A DNA stretch of 64,000 nt from Nonomuraea sp. NEAU-A123 (GTDB taxonomy: Bacteria > Actinomycetota > Actinomycetes > Streptosporangiales > Streptosporangiaceae). The position numbers and the translations under genes are program-made. The notes under the pieces are model-generated. The model saw only the letters and a list, made by a program, of their open reading frames with translations. It had not been told where the DNA came from and did not search any database. Position 1 is the first letter of the stretch. Each line of letters starts with the position of its first letter. Below are positions 56,500-64,000 of this stretch, one piece after another. Where the stretch lies: the NCBI RefSeq assembly GCF_018603905.1, contig NZ_JAHFZZ010000005.1:186001-250000 (forward strand), in the 5' to 3' direction.

Positions 56500-56996
56500 C
56501 GTTTGGTGAGCAGGGGAACCAGGGTGCGGTCGCCGAGGCGGGTCATCGCGACCAGCGGCTTGGTCGCCGCGGCGACCAGCAGCGGCAGGCCCGGCTTGCC
56601 CGTCGCTCTGGCCAGGGCGGGACCGAGGGCGGCCATCATGGCGGTCAGGCCCGGCAACGGCCGGATCCACATGGTGATCTCCTTGATCAGGCCCCGCTCG
56701 TCGAGGTGCAGCAGTACCGACTCCTCGATCTCCTGGCGGCCGAGGCGGGCGGTGGCGGCGAGCATGCGCGTCCGCTCGTCGCCCACGTCCGTGTGGTAGC
56801 GCAGGTCGCTCAGGGCGCCCATGGCCGCGGTGAACAGGTCGCGCACCTGCCCGTGCCCGTGGAAGCCCGCCGTGGCGCTGAGGGGGGAGTGGAAGACCAC
56901 GTCCGGCGCCAGGGTGGACATGATCGCGTCGACGTTCTTCGCCTCGCCGGCTTCGCGGTAGGCGCGGGCTGGTGAGTCCTGAATGTGAACTGACAT
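56484..56996 (-). CDS. SnoaL-like (NTF2 fold) protein
   Basis: This 170-residue protein has the NTF2/SnoaL pattern in its first ~110 residues: AYREAGEAKNVDAIMSTLAPDVVFHSPLSATAGFHGHGQVRDLFTAAMGAL, then DERTRMLAATARLGRQEIEESVLLHLDERGLIKEITMWIRPLPGL. A C-terminal tail (APALARATGKPGLPLLV and following) is family-specific. It could be a small enzyme or a ligand-binding protein; the fold does not decide. It is divergent from the HxlR gene, and its ATG lies inside an inverted repeat that probably binds that regulator. Confidence 0.85.
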   Translation of the reverse strand: MSVHIQDSPARAYREAGEAKNVDAIMSTLAPDVVFHSPLSATAGFHGHGQVRDLFTAAMGALSDLRYHTDVGDERTRMLAATARLGRQEIEESVLLHLDERGLIKEITMWIRPLPGLTAMMAALGPALARATGKPGLPLLVAAATKPLVAMTRLGDRTLVPLLTKREHRS

Positions 56997-57004
56997 GAGT
57001 TCAC
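56985..57004. promoter_or_regulatory. HxlR operator over the SnoaL start codon
   Basis: GTGAACT (56985-56991) and AGTTCAC (56998-57004) are perfect 7-bp arms with a 6-bp spacer that contains the SnoaL-like ATG (minus strand). The HxlR -10 box TATGCT is at 57018-57023, 6 nt before its GTG, so bound repressor would affect both divergent genes. Confidence 0.65.
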
Positions 57005-57029
57005 TTTATCAACCCACTATGCTGGGGTC

Positions 57030-57527
57030 GTGAACAGGTTCGGGGACATGCACTGCTCCATCGCCCAGGCCGTCGGTGTGGTCGCCGAGCCGTGGACGCC
57101 GCTGATCTTGCGGGATCTGTTCCTGGGGGTGCGCAGGTTCGACGACCTCGCGGAGGATCTGGGCATCTCGCGCAACCTGCTGACCCGGCGGCTGGAGCAC
57201 CTGGTGGCGGCGGGAGTGGTGGAGCGGCGGCCCTACCAGGAGCGGCCGGTGCGCTTCGAGTACGTGCTGACCGAGGCGGGTCGTGACATCGTGCCGGCGC
57301 TGTTCACGCTGATGGCCTGGGGGGATCGCTGGGCGACCCCGCCCGGCGGGCCGCCCGCGCTGCTGGTGCACTCCTGCGGCGAGCAGTTCACGCCGGTGGT
57401 GACGTGCCCGCACTGCGGCGGCGAGGCCGACGCGGACAGCGTGCTGGCCGTGCGCGGCCCCGGCGCCGCCCAGGGCCCGGGCACGATGGTCCTCGCTGCC
57501 GAGGCTGCCGAGGCCGCCGAGGCGTGA
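57030..57527 (+). CDS. HxlR-family transcriptional regulator
   Basis: This 165-residue winged-helix regulator has the HxlR signature: CSIAQAVGVVAEPWTPLILRDLFLGVRRFDDLAEDLGISRNLLTRRLEHLVAAGVVERRPYQERPVRFEYVLTEAGRDIVPAL. The C-terminal ~55 residues add HSCGEQFTPVVTCPHCGG, a possible zinc ribbon, and end in an Ala/Glu repeat (EAAEAAEA). HxlR proteins often sense quinones, aldehydes or oxidants. It likely controls the divergent SnoaL-like gene through the inverted repeat at 56985. Confidence 0.92.
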   Translation: MNRFGDMHCSIAQAVGVVAEPWTPLILRDLFLGVRRFDDLAEDLGISRNLLTRRLEHLVAAGVVERRPYQERPVRFEYVLTEAGRDIVPALFTLMAWGDRWATPPGGPPALLVHSCGEQFTPVVTCPHCGGEADADSVLAVRGPGAAQGPGTMVLAAEAAEAAEA

Positions 57528-57540
57528 CGATCCTGCGGGG

Positions 57541-58983
57541 TCAGATCCGCGCCGGCACCTCGTTGCCCGCGTCGCGGATGGCCTTGGGCAGGTTGACCAT
57601 GGCCAGCAGGACGAACCCCACGATGAAGAAGACGACCATCGAGATGATGGCCATCCGGTAGCTGTTGGTGAGCTGGATCGCGATCGTCACCGTCAGCGCG
57701 CCGATGAACGCCGACCCCTTGTCGCTGATCTGCAGCAGGCTGAAGTATTCGGCCTCCCGCCCCTTCGGGATCACCAGCGAGAACAGCGAGCGCGACAGCG
57801 CCTGGGTGCCGCCCAGCACGATCGAGATGGCGAAGGCCAGCAGGTAGAACTGCAGGGCGGCCTTCTCCTGGAGGAAGTACGCGATGATCACGATCACCGT
57901 CCACACGACCAGGCTGCCCAGCACCGTGTTCTTGGTGCCGAACCGGCGGGCCAGCCAGCCCATCAGCAGCGCCCCGAAGAACGCCACGAACTGCACCATG
58001 AGGATGGCGCTGATCTGCGTCTCCTTGCTCAGCTTGAGCGCCTCGGAGGCGAAGGCCGAGCTGTTGCCGATGACGGTCTGCACGCCGTCGTTGTAGACGA
58101 GGTAGGCCACCAGGAACAACAGCGTCAGCGGATAGCGCCGCAGCTCGCTGAGAGTCCGGCCGAGTTGCTTGAAGCTGCCGCCGACCGAGCGCAGCGCCGT
58201 GCTCTCGTGGGCCGGGACCGGACGGTTGCGCAGCCTCAGGAGCGGGACGATCGTGAAGATGGCCCACCACAGGCCGGCCGAGGTCATGCTGATCCGCACC
58301 GACATGCCCTCGGTCAGCCCGAGGCTCTCGTGCTGGAGATAGAGCACCAGGTTGAGCGCCAGCAGCAGGCCGCCGCCCAGGTAGCCGATCGCCCAGCCGC
58401 GGGAGGAGACGCGGTCGCGCTCCTCGGCGGTGGAGATCTGCGGCAGGAACGAGTCGTAGACCACGACGGACGAGCCGTAGGCCAGGTTGGCCAGGATGAA
58501 CAGCACCCCGCCCAGCAGGTAGCGGTCGCCCTCGAGGAAGTACAGGCCCGCGGTGGCCAGCGCGCCCAGGTAGGCGAAGGTGGCGAGCATCTCCTTCTTG
58601 CGGCCGGTGTGGTCGGCCAGCGCGCCCACGATCGGCAGGAAGACGATCTGCAGCAGCACCGACACGGTCAGCATCAGCCCGAAGAACGCGGCCGGCCTGA
58701 TGTCGGCGCCGAGCACGTCGACGTAGCCGAGCCCGGGATGGGCCTCGGCCAGCTTGTCGAAGTCGGCCGAGCAGGTGGCGGCCGCGACCGAGGGGAAGTC
58801 CTTGGCGCAGGCCGCGGTCTTGGCGACCGAGATGAGGTACGGGCTGAGGAAGACCGAGATGATCGTGGTGTAGAAGGCGGAGTTGGCCCAGTCGTAGATG
58901 TACCAGCCGCGCTGTTCGCGCCTGCGCGCTGCGGGGGAGTCGGCGGTGTCGTCGGGAGCCGCGGGGGGTGCGGGTACGGGCAT
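57541..58983 (-). CDS. UMF1/Atg22-like MFS transporter
   Basis: This 480-residue, 12-helix permease carries the UMF1 family hallmark RGWYIYDWANSAFYTTIISVFLSPYL at ~24-50, then LPIVGALADHTGRKKEML (MFS motif A), SVVVYDSFLPQI and GGTQALSRSLFSLVIPKGREAEYFSL. Fungal Atg22 exports amino acids from vacuoles; bacterial members have no set substrate. The ATG at 58983 has AGGAG upstream; a longer frame continuing beyond has no typical start. It is the last gene of the minus-strand run and begins 14 nt after the GDPD gene. Confidence 0.9.
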   Translation of the reverse strand: MPVPAPPAAPDDTADSPAARRREQRGWYIYDWANSAFYTTIISVFLSPYLISVAKTAACAKDFPSVAAATCSADFDKLAEAHPGLGYVDVLGADIRPAAFFGLMLTVSVLLQIVFLPIVGALADHTGRKKEMLATFAYLGALATAGLYFLEGDRYLLGGVLFILANLAYGSSVVVYDSFLPQISTAEERDRVSSRGWAIGYLGGGLLLALNLVLYLQHESLGLTEGMSVRISMTSAGLWWAIFTIVPLLRLRNRPVPAHESTALRSVGGSFKQLGRTLSELRRYPLTLLFLVAYLVYNDGVQTVIGNSSAFASEALKLSKETQISAILMVQFVAFFGALLMGWLARRFGTKNTVLGSLVVWTVIVIIAYFLQEKAALQFYLLAFAISIVLGGTQALSRSLFSLVIPKGREAEYFSLLQISDKGSAFIGALTVTIAIQLTNSYRMAIISMVVFFIVGFVLLAMVNLPKAIRDAGNEVPARI

Positions 58984-58997
58984 GTGTCGTGTCGCTC

Positions 58998-59798
58998 CTA
59001 TGCGGCCATGCGGCCGGGATGCCACAGGCCGCGACGCTCCAGCACGTCGCGAAGGCCGGTGACGTTGTCGGTCATGATGCCGTCGACGCCGAGGTCGAGC
59101 AGGTGTTCCATGCGGACGGGGTCGTTGATCGTCCACACGTGCACCTGCATGCCGATGGCGTGCGCCGTACGGATGAGGCGGTGGGTGGTGACCTTCAGGC
59201 CGCGGAAGCCCACCGGCACCTGCGCGCAGGGCACGCCCGCGCGCTTCAGCCGGGCCAGCAGCCGGCCGTAGCCGGAGGTGGCCGCGGCGGCGCGCAGCGC
59301 GGCCACGCCGCGCGGGCCGAGCGCCGAGCAGACCTCCCCGCCGAGCGCGGCCCTGGCCAGCACCAGGCGCTCGTCGGAGAAGGAGGTCAGGCAGATCCGG
59401 TCGTAGGCCGCCGTGCGCCGGACCGCCTCGGCCAGCGGCGCGATCGCGGCGGCCTCCTTCACGTCGATGTTGAAGCGGATCTCCGGCCAACTGCCGAGCA
59501 GGTCCTCCAGCAGCGGGATCTCGTGCACGCCGTTGATGCGCGCCCGCCTGACCGCGCTGTAGGGCAGCTCCGAGATGCGGCCGCGCCGGTCGGTGACCCG
59601 GTCGAGCGTGTGGTCGTGGAAGGCGAGCAGCACTCCGTCGGCGGTGGCGTGCGCGTCGGTCTCCAGGTAGCGATAGCCCAGCCGCACGGCCTGCTCGAAG
59701 GCGGCGGCGGAGTTTTCAGCGCCCTCGCCGGCGCCTCCGCGGTGTGCGAAGGCCAGCGGGCCCGAATGATCCAGAAACGCGAAGCGACGGCTGAGCAC
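58998..59798 (-). CDS. Glycerophosphodiester phosphodiesterase
   Basis: GDPD enzymes cleave glycerophosphodiesters to glycerol 3-phosphate and an alcohol. The 266-residue TIM-barrel protein has the catalytic motifs AHRGGAGEGAENSAAAFEQAV (His and Glu), ETDAHATADGVLLAFHDHTLDRVTD, and VHVWTINDPVRMEHLLDLGVDGIMTDN at the end. There is no signal peptide, so it is cytoplasmic and may feed GlpD. It lies between trmH and the UMF1 transporter, with gaps of 36 and 14 nt. Confidence 0.93.
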   Translation of the reverse strand: MLSRRFAFLDHSGPLAFAHRGGAGEGAENSAAAFEQAVRLGYRYLETDAHATADGVLLAFHDHTLDRVTDRRGRISELPYSAVRRARINGVHEIPLLEDLLGSWPEIRFNIDVKEAAAIAPLAEAVRRTAAYDRICLTSFSDERLVLARAALGGEVCSALGPRGVAALRAAAATSGYGRLLARLKRAGVPCAQVPVGFRGLKVTTHRLIRTAHAIGMQVHVWTINDPVRMEHLLDLGVDGIMTDNVTGLRDVLERRGLWHPGRMAA

Positions 59799-59834
59799 GT
59801 CCTGAAGTATGCCTTCCGTGAATGAACAATAAGG

Positions 59835-60374
59835 TTACGAATCAGCGAGATTCTGCCATTCCTGACGCCGGGCCTCGGCCAGCGCGATGGCGGCGGCCAC
59901 CGAGACGTTGAACGAGCCGACCCGCCCGACCTGCGGGATGTAGCAGACCCCGTCGACGGAGTCGAGCAGGGCGGGCGAGCAGCCGTGGTCCTCGCTGCCG
60001 ACCACCAGGCACACGTCGCGGGCCAGGTCGGCTCGGTGCAGGGGCACGGCCTCCGCGGTCAGCTCGATGGCCAGCACGGTGTAGCCGTCCTCGCGCGCGG
60101 CCTTCACGGCGTCGACGGCGGGCACCGGCTCGTGCCAGGTGACCAGCCGCTCGGTGCCGAGCGCCGTCTTGCCCGCCTTGGGGTTGGTCGGCGGGGTGGC
60201 GTTGCCCGCCAGCCAGATCTGGTCGACGCCGAACGCGGCGGCGCTGCGGAAGATCGAGCCGACGTTGAACGGGCCGGTGACCGACTCAAGGATCAGCGAC
60301 AGCCGGTTCGAGGTGTTCCTGCGCCAGGTGCGGTTGAGCCGCTTGACGTCGGTGGGGCGCAGCTGCCTTCTCAT
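59835..60374 (-). CDS. TrmH/SpoU-family RNA 2'-O-methyltransferase
   Basis: This SPOUT methyltransferase has 179 residues. The three family motifs are intact: motif 1 ESVTGPFNVGSIFRSAAAFG with the catalytic Arg, motif 2 VCLVVGSEDHGCSPALL, and motif 3 YIPQVGRVGSFNVSVAAAIALAE, which form the trefoil-knot SAM site. The length fits the tRNA Gm18 (TrmH) group, but the exact RNA target cannot be told. It overlaps the upstream methyltransferase stop (ATGA, 60371-60374). Confidence 0.92.
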   Translation of the reverse strand: MRRQLRPTDVKRLNRTWRRNTSNRLSLILESVTGPFNVGSIFRSAAAFGVDQIWLAGNATPPTNPKAGKTALGTERLVTWHEPVPAVDAVKAAREDGYTVLAIELTAEAVPLHRADLARDVCLVVGSEDHGCSPALLDSVDGVCYIPQVGRVGSFNVSVAAAIALAEARRQEWQNLADS

Positions 60375-60961
60375 CGGGTTACCTTCAGGATTCGGTAGGC
60401 GGCGCGGGAGGCCGCGCGGGTGGCCTGCCAGCCCTGCTCGCCGAGCCAGCGCTGCAGGGAGTCGGAGCCGAGGTGCTTCTGGACGACCAGGTAGGCGACG
60501 CCGTCGGGCGTCAGCCGGGACAGCCAGCGGGTGAGCATCTCGTGCAGGGCGGGCTTGCCTATACGGATAGCGGGATTAGACCAGATAGCCCGAAATTTCA
60601 CGTCTTCGGGTACCTCGTCGACATGCACGGACCTTACTTTGTCAAGGCGGGCGGCCTGCGCGTTGCGCGCGGTGAGCTCCACACTGCGCCGGTTCACGTC
60701 GACGGCCCAGACGGTCGCCTCAGGCGCCCGCGAGGCCATGGTCAGCGCGATCGGGCCGTAGCCGCAGCCCAGGTCGAGCAGGTCGCCCTCCTGCGGCGGC
60801 GGCGGAACGCTCTCCAGCAACACGCGGGTGCCGAGATCGACCCGCTCGGGGGAGAACACCCCTCGGTCGGTCTCCAGCCGCAGGTGCAGGTCGGGCAGCA
60901 CCAGGTCGACGGAGCCCGGCCTGCTCGCGGTCTGCGGCTGCTCGGAGAAGTAGTGGGCCAC
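60371..60961 (-). CDS. RsmC-like class I methyltransferase (MTS family)
   Basis: This SAM-dependent methyltransferase resembles the catalytic half of RsmC (16S rRNA G1207). The 196-residue protein has the RsmC-type opening HYFSEQPQTASRPGSVDLVL..ETDRGVFSPERVDLGTRVLLE, motif I LLDLGCGYGPIALTMAS, VWAVDVNRRSVELTARNAQ, and the NPPY-motif variant IWSNPAIRIGKPALHEML. The GTG at 60961 (MAHYFSEQ) fits the family start; TAACGT 8 nt upstream is a possible -10. Its partner is the coupled trmH, suggesting RNA modification. Confidence 0.9.
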   Translation of the reverse strand: MAHYFSEQPQTASRPGSVDLVLPDLHLRLETDRGVFSPERVDLGTRVLLESVPPPPQEGDLLDLGCGYGPIALTMASRAPEATVWAVDVNRRSVELTARNAQAARLDKVRSVHVDEVPEDVKFRAIWSNPAIRIGKPALHEMLTRWLSRLTPDGVAYLVVQKHLGSDSLQRWLGEQGWQATRAASRAAYRILKVTR

Positions 60962-60972
60962 GTGGCAAAACG

Positions 60973-61923
60973 TTACGGGATCCGGGCACCGAACAGGACC
61001 GCGGCACCCGCCACCAGCAGCCCGGCCACGATGGCGGCCACGATGAACCACTGGGTGACCTCCTGGTCCACCAGCTTGAAGCCGAGTGAGGTGCCGATCT
61101 GCTCGTACACGTCACGCAGCTCGCTGCCCGACTCCGCCGCGTAGGCCCGGCCGCTGGTGCCGTCGGACAGCGACTGCAGGGTCTGCTTGTTGACCGGCAC
61201 GTTCACCGGCCGGCCGTCGATGGAGACCGTGCCCTCCTGCGTGCCGTACGCGATCGTGGAGACCGGCACGCGCGCCTGCTGGGCGGCGTCGATGGCCTCG
61301 TTGACGCCTCTGCCCGAGGTGTTGTCGCCGTCGGACAGCAGCACGATCGCGGCCGGCGGCGGGTCGGTGGCGGCCTGCTGGTCGAAGGAGCGTACGGAGT
61401 CGAGCGAGTTGAACACCGCCTCGCCGATCGCGGTGCCCGGCCGGGTGGTCAGGTTGCCGATCGCGGTCACGACGGCCTGGTGGTCGGTGGTGGGGGCGAT
61501 GACCACATTGGCCGAGCGGGCGAAGGAGACCACGCCGACGTTGAACCTGTCGGGCAGCTCCCTGGCGAACGCCTGGGCGGCGGCCTTGGCGGCGCTGATC
61601 CTGTTGGGCTGGACGTCGTCGGCGTCCATCGACAGCGACACGTCCAGCGCGATCATGATGGTGGCGCGGTCGCGCGGCACCTTCACCTGGTCGGCCGGTT
61701 TGGCCGCGCCGATGACCAGGAGCGACATCATGACGAGGAACATCAGCGGCGCCACGTGCCGCCGCCAGCCGGGGCCCGCGGGCGCGACCAGGTCGAGCAG
61801 CGCGAGGTTGGTGAAGCGCACGGTGTAGCGGCGCCTGGCGAACTGCGCCGCCACATAGCCGACCACGACCAGCGCCACCACCGCGAACAACCACAACCAC
61901 GCCGGCGACAGAAAGGTCACCAT
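60973..61923 (-). CDS. VWA-domain membrane protein (BatA-like)
   Basis: This 316-residue protein has two N-terminal membrane helices ([19 protein letters not shown] and [16 protein letters not shown]), a von Willebrand A domain at ~85-280 and a C-terminal helix ([19 protein letters not shown]). The MIDAS metal site is complete: DVSLSMD, Thr in RPGTAIGEA, and Asp in [10 protein letters not shown]. The domain faces the outside. With MoxR and DUF58 upstream it forms the common MoxR-DUF58-VWA module, thought to mature or assemble metalloproteins or envelope complexes; the client is unknown. Confidence 0.9.
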   Translation of the reverse strand: MVTFLSPAWLWLFAVVALVVVGYVAAQFARRRYTVRFTNLALLDLVAPAGPGWRRHVAPLMFLVMMSLLVIGAAKPADQVKVPRDRATIMIALDVSLSMDADDVQPNRISAAKAAAQAFARELPDRFNVGVVSFARSANVVIAPTTDHQAVVTAIGNLTTRPGTAIGEAVFNSLDSVRSFDQQAATDPPPAAIVLLSDGDNTSGRGVNEAIDAAQQARVPVSTIAYGTQEGTVSIDGRPVNVPVNKQTLQSLSDGTSGRAYAAESGSELRDVYEQIGTSLGFKLVDQEVTQWFIVAAIVAGLLVAGAAVLFGARIP

Positions 61924-61974
61924 GCCTCCTTCATCGGCATAGCACCATTGTCGCCCTGTTCGATGGCTCCCTGA

Positions 61975-62910
61975 CTACGCACGTGCCCTCCGGTGGGCGA
62001 GGTGGGCCATGCGCCGCTGGCGGAGGACGAACTGCGCCACGTCGAACACCCAGTCCCTGTCGGTCCGCAGCACCAGGTGCGCCACTCCGGCGCGACGCAG
62101 CGCGGCCTTGGTGCCTTCGCGTTGCAGCGCCGCCGCTTCGGCGTAGTTTCGGCGTACTTTGGGGGAAAGGTGCACTTCGCGTACGTGCCCGCTCTCGGGG
62201 TCGGCGAACGCGACCCGGCCCACATCGGGCAGTTCGAGCTCGCGCGGGTCGATGACCTCCACCGCCAGCACTTGGTGGCGGGCCGACAGCCGCCTGATCG
62301 GCCGCTCCCACGGCCGCTCGGCTTCGGGGTCGAGCTCGGGCCGGGCGTCGAGGAAGTCCGACACGATCAGCCGCATGCCGCGCCGCCTGCGGGTGGCGGC
62401 CAGCACGTCGATGCCCTCCGCCAGGTCGGGCGCGTCAGGGACGGCCTGCCCGCGCGGCGCGTCCATCAGCGAGTGCAGCAGCCCGTACAGAGCGGGGCGC
62501 CCGGTGCGCGCCGGCATCCGGTGCACGAACTCGTCGTGCAGCACCAGCGCCCCGAACCGGTCGCCCATCCGGCTGGACAGGAACCCGATCGCGCCCACCG
62601 CGGCCACCACCAGGTCGCGCTTGTCGGTGTCGGCGGTGCCGAAGTCCATGCTGGGCGACAGGTCGGCCAGCGCCCACGTCTCCAGCTCCCGGTCCGCGAT
62701 CAGGTCGCGGACGTGCGGCACGGTCGTGCGGGCGGTGACCGCCCAGTCCATCCGCCGCACGTCGTCCTCGCCGGGCACGTAGACGCGACTGTCGCCGGCC
62801 TCGCTGCCCGTCCCCGGCAGCAGCCCCAGATGGGCGCCGTGCAGCAGCCCGTCGAGCCGCCGGGTCACCGTCAGCTCCAGGCGCCGCAGCGCCTGCTCGG
62901 CTGTGTTCAT
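61975..62910 (-). CDS. DUF58 family protein
   Basis: DUF58 proteins contain a VWA-like fold and almost always accompany MoxR ATPases. The 311-residue protein has RLDGLLHGAHLGLLPGTGSEAGDSRVYVPGEDDVRRMDWAVTARTTVPHVRDLIADRELETWALADLSPSMDFG, the DUF58 signature with the MIDAS-like DLSPSMD, and MRLIVSDFLD further on. There are no membrane helices. The ATG follows GGTGAG, 19 nt after moxR. It belongs to the MoxR-DUF58-VWA operon. Confidence 0.92.
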   Translation of the reverse strand: MNTAEQALRRLELTVTRRLDGLLHGAHLGLLPGTGSEAGDSRVYVPGEDDVRRMDWAVTARTTVPHVRDLIADRELETWALADLSPSMDFGTADTDKRDLVVAAVGAIGFLSSRMGDRFGALVLHDEFVHRMPARTGRPALYGLLHSLMDAPRGQAVPDAPDLAEGIDVLAATRRRRGMRLIVSDFLDARPELDPEAERPWERPIRRLSARHQVLAVEVIDPRELELPDVGRVAFADPESGHVREVHLSPKVRRNYAEAAALQREGTKAALRRAGVAHLVLRTDRDWVFDVAQFVLRQRRMAHLAHRRARA

Positions 62911-62929
62911 GGGCCGCTCACCGTGGGCC

Positions 62930-63931
62930 TCATCGATTCTGGTTCCAGACGACGAGGGGCGGCGGTACGGCCTGCAGGATCTGCCTGACGACCTGTTCGG
63001 GATCGACGCCGTCGGCCAGCGCGTCGAAGGTGAGCATCAGCCGGTGCGACATCACGTCGACGGCCACGTCGCGTACGTCGTCGGGCAGCAGGTAGTCGCG
63101 GCCGCGCAGCAGGGCCAGGGCGCGCCCGGCGGCGACCAGGCCGAGCGTGGCGCGCGGGCTGACGCCGACCTCGATGGTGTCGGCCAGCTCGCCGAGCCCG
63201 TACTCGGCGGGCGAGCGGGTGGACATGACCAGCCGTACGACATAGTCGGCGACGAGCTGGTGGACCGAGACCTGCTCGGCCGCCTCCTGCAGCGCCATCA
63301 GCCGGTCGGGGTCCAGCACGCGGTCGGGCGCCGGCGGGGTGACGCTCATCCGGTGCAGGATCTCCAGCTCCTCGTGCGCGCTGGGGTGCGGGACCCGCAC
63401 GCGGAACAGGAACCGGTCGCGCTGCACCTCGGGCAGCGGATAGACGCCTTCGGACTCGATCGGGTTCTGGGTGGCCAGCACGATGAACGGCTTGGGCAGC
63501 GGGTGCGTGATCCCGGCCAGGGTGACCTGGCGTTCGGCCATCACCTCCAGCAGTGCCGACTGGACCTTGGCGGGGGCGCGGTTGATCTCGTCGGCGAGCA
63601 GGAAGTTGACGAACACCGGGCCCAGCTCGACGTCGAACTTCTCATTGGACGGATGGAAGACACGGGTGCCGACGATGTCGCTCGGCACCAGGTCGGGCGT
63701 GAACTGGATCCGGGCGAACGTGCCGCCCACCACGGTGGCCAAGGTGGAGGCGGCGAGGGTCTTGGCGACGCCTGGCACTCCTTCCAGCAGGCAGTGACCG
63801 CGGGCCAGCAGGGCGACGATCAACCTCTCGACCATGTGATCCTGGCCGACGATGACCCGCCGGACCTCGTCAATGGTCTGACGCAGCACAGCGGCATCGG
63901 TTTCGTCTGGCACATCTTCGGCGACGCTCAT
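62930..63931 (-). CDS. MoxR-family AAA+ ATPase
   Basis: MoxR ATPases are AAA+ chaperone-like machines. The 333-residue protein has Walker A LLEGVPGVAKTLAASTLA, Walker B NFLLADEINRAPAKVQSALLEVMAE, sensor 1 VLATQNPIESEGVYPLPEVQRDRFLF and a C-terminal lid with SPRATLGLVAAGRALALLRGRDYLLPDDV. The ATG at 63931 (MSVAEDVPDE) has GGTGGA upstream; a GTG frame to 63958 is possible. It heads the module with DUF58 and VWA genes. The last 69 bases of the window (63932-64000) show nothing further. Confidence 0.93.
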   Translation of the reverse strand: MSVAEDVPDETDAAVLRQTIDEVRRVIVGQDHMVERLIVALLARGHCLLEGVPGVAKTLAASTLATVVGGTFARIQFTPDLVPSDIVGTRVFHPSNEKFDVELGPVFVNFLLADEINRAPAKVQSALLEVMAERQVTLAGITHPLPKPFIVLATQNPIESEGVYPLPEVQRDRFLFRVRVPHPSAHEELEILHRMSVTPPAPDRVLDPDRLMALQEAAEQVSVHQLVADYVVRLVMSTRSPAEYGLGELADTIEVGVSPRATLGLVAAGRALALLRGRDYLLPDDVRDVAVDVMSHRLMLTFDALADGVDPEQVVRQILQAVPPPLVVWNQNR

Positions 63932-64000
63932 GACGCCATTCCACCAAACGTCCCGCAAACGTGCACGGTGCCGGTCTGTGCTTTCATGGCAAACGTGGCC

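Overview
The window is chromosomal DNA from a high-GC actinomycete. The evidence is strong G/C bias at third codon positions, frequent GTG starts, a Pup-proteasome locus (prcB, prcA, pafA, pafB, pafC) beside tatA/tatC and helY, an RbpA gene with a SigR-type promoter, a conservon-type CvnD GTPase, and an Lnt/Ppm1 lipoprotein-mannosylation pair. A filamentous actinomycete of the Streptosporangiales type is the best guess; this is inference, since no 16S or other typing gene is present. No tRNA, rRNA, CRISPR array, transposase or phage gene was recognised.

Layout: 1-3585 holds the proteasome core (prcB end, prcA) and the Pup ligase pafA, split by a secreted-protein gene that sits between two inverted copies of a ~126-bp repeat. 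3660-5575 encodes two tandem FKBP-domain lipoproteins. 5582-8618 holds a GNAT enzyme, an ArsR-like regulator with a DUF3291 gene, and a DUF3866 gene. 8658-12926 is a tight run: pafB-pafC-small membrane protein-tatA-tatC-lipid kinase. 13011-15173 is an MFS exporter with a divergent TetR regulator and a twin operator. 15215-23315 carries helY, an RNB exoribonuclease, a 5'-3' exonuclease, a PAS/SpoIIE phosphatase and an M24 peptidase.

23439-34211 is the most unusual part: a large LuxR-type ATPase regulator; a three-gene operon of cytoplasmic subtilisin-like protease, ECF-type sigma factor and small acidic protein; a divergent TPR-CHAT (caspase-like) protein; a divergent terpene-synthase-like protein; an orphan CvnD GTPase; and an Lrp regulator. 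34232-38189 is an IclR(GylR)-controlled glycerol operon (glpK-glpD) with two identical operators. 38242-44929 is a ROK-controlled sugar operon: regulator, binding protein, two permeases, GH4 glycosidase and BadF-type kinase, with no ATPase gene. 44981-51457 holds a HelD-family helicase, lnt, ppm1, fxsA and rbpA. 51837-55707 is xylA-xylB with a divergent ROK regulator. 55770-57527 is a membrane protein, a SnoaL-like protein and a divergent HxlR regulator. 57541-63931 is a long minus-strand run: MoxR, DUF58, VWA, methyltransferase, TrmH, GDPD and UMF1.

Many first genes appear to be transcribed without a leader. A TAnnnT -10 box lies 6-7 nt before the start codon of eleven genes, and this helped to set starts. 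Functional assignments come from recognisable motifs read by eye; no alignment or database search was run.
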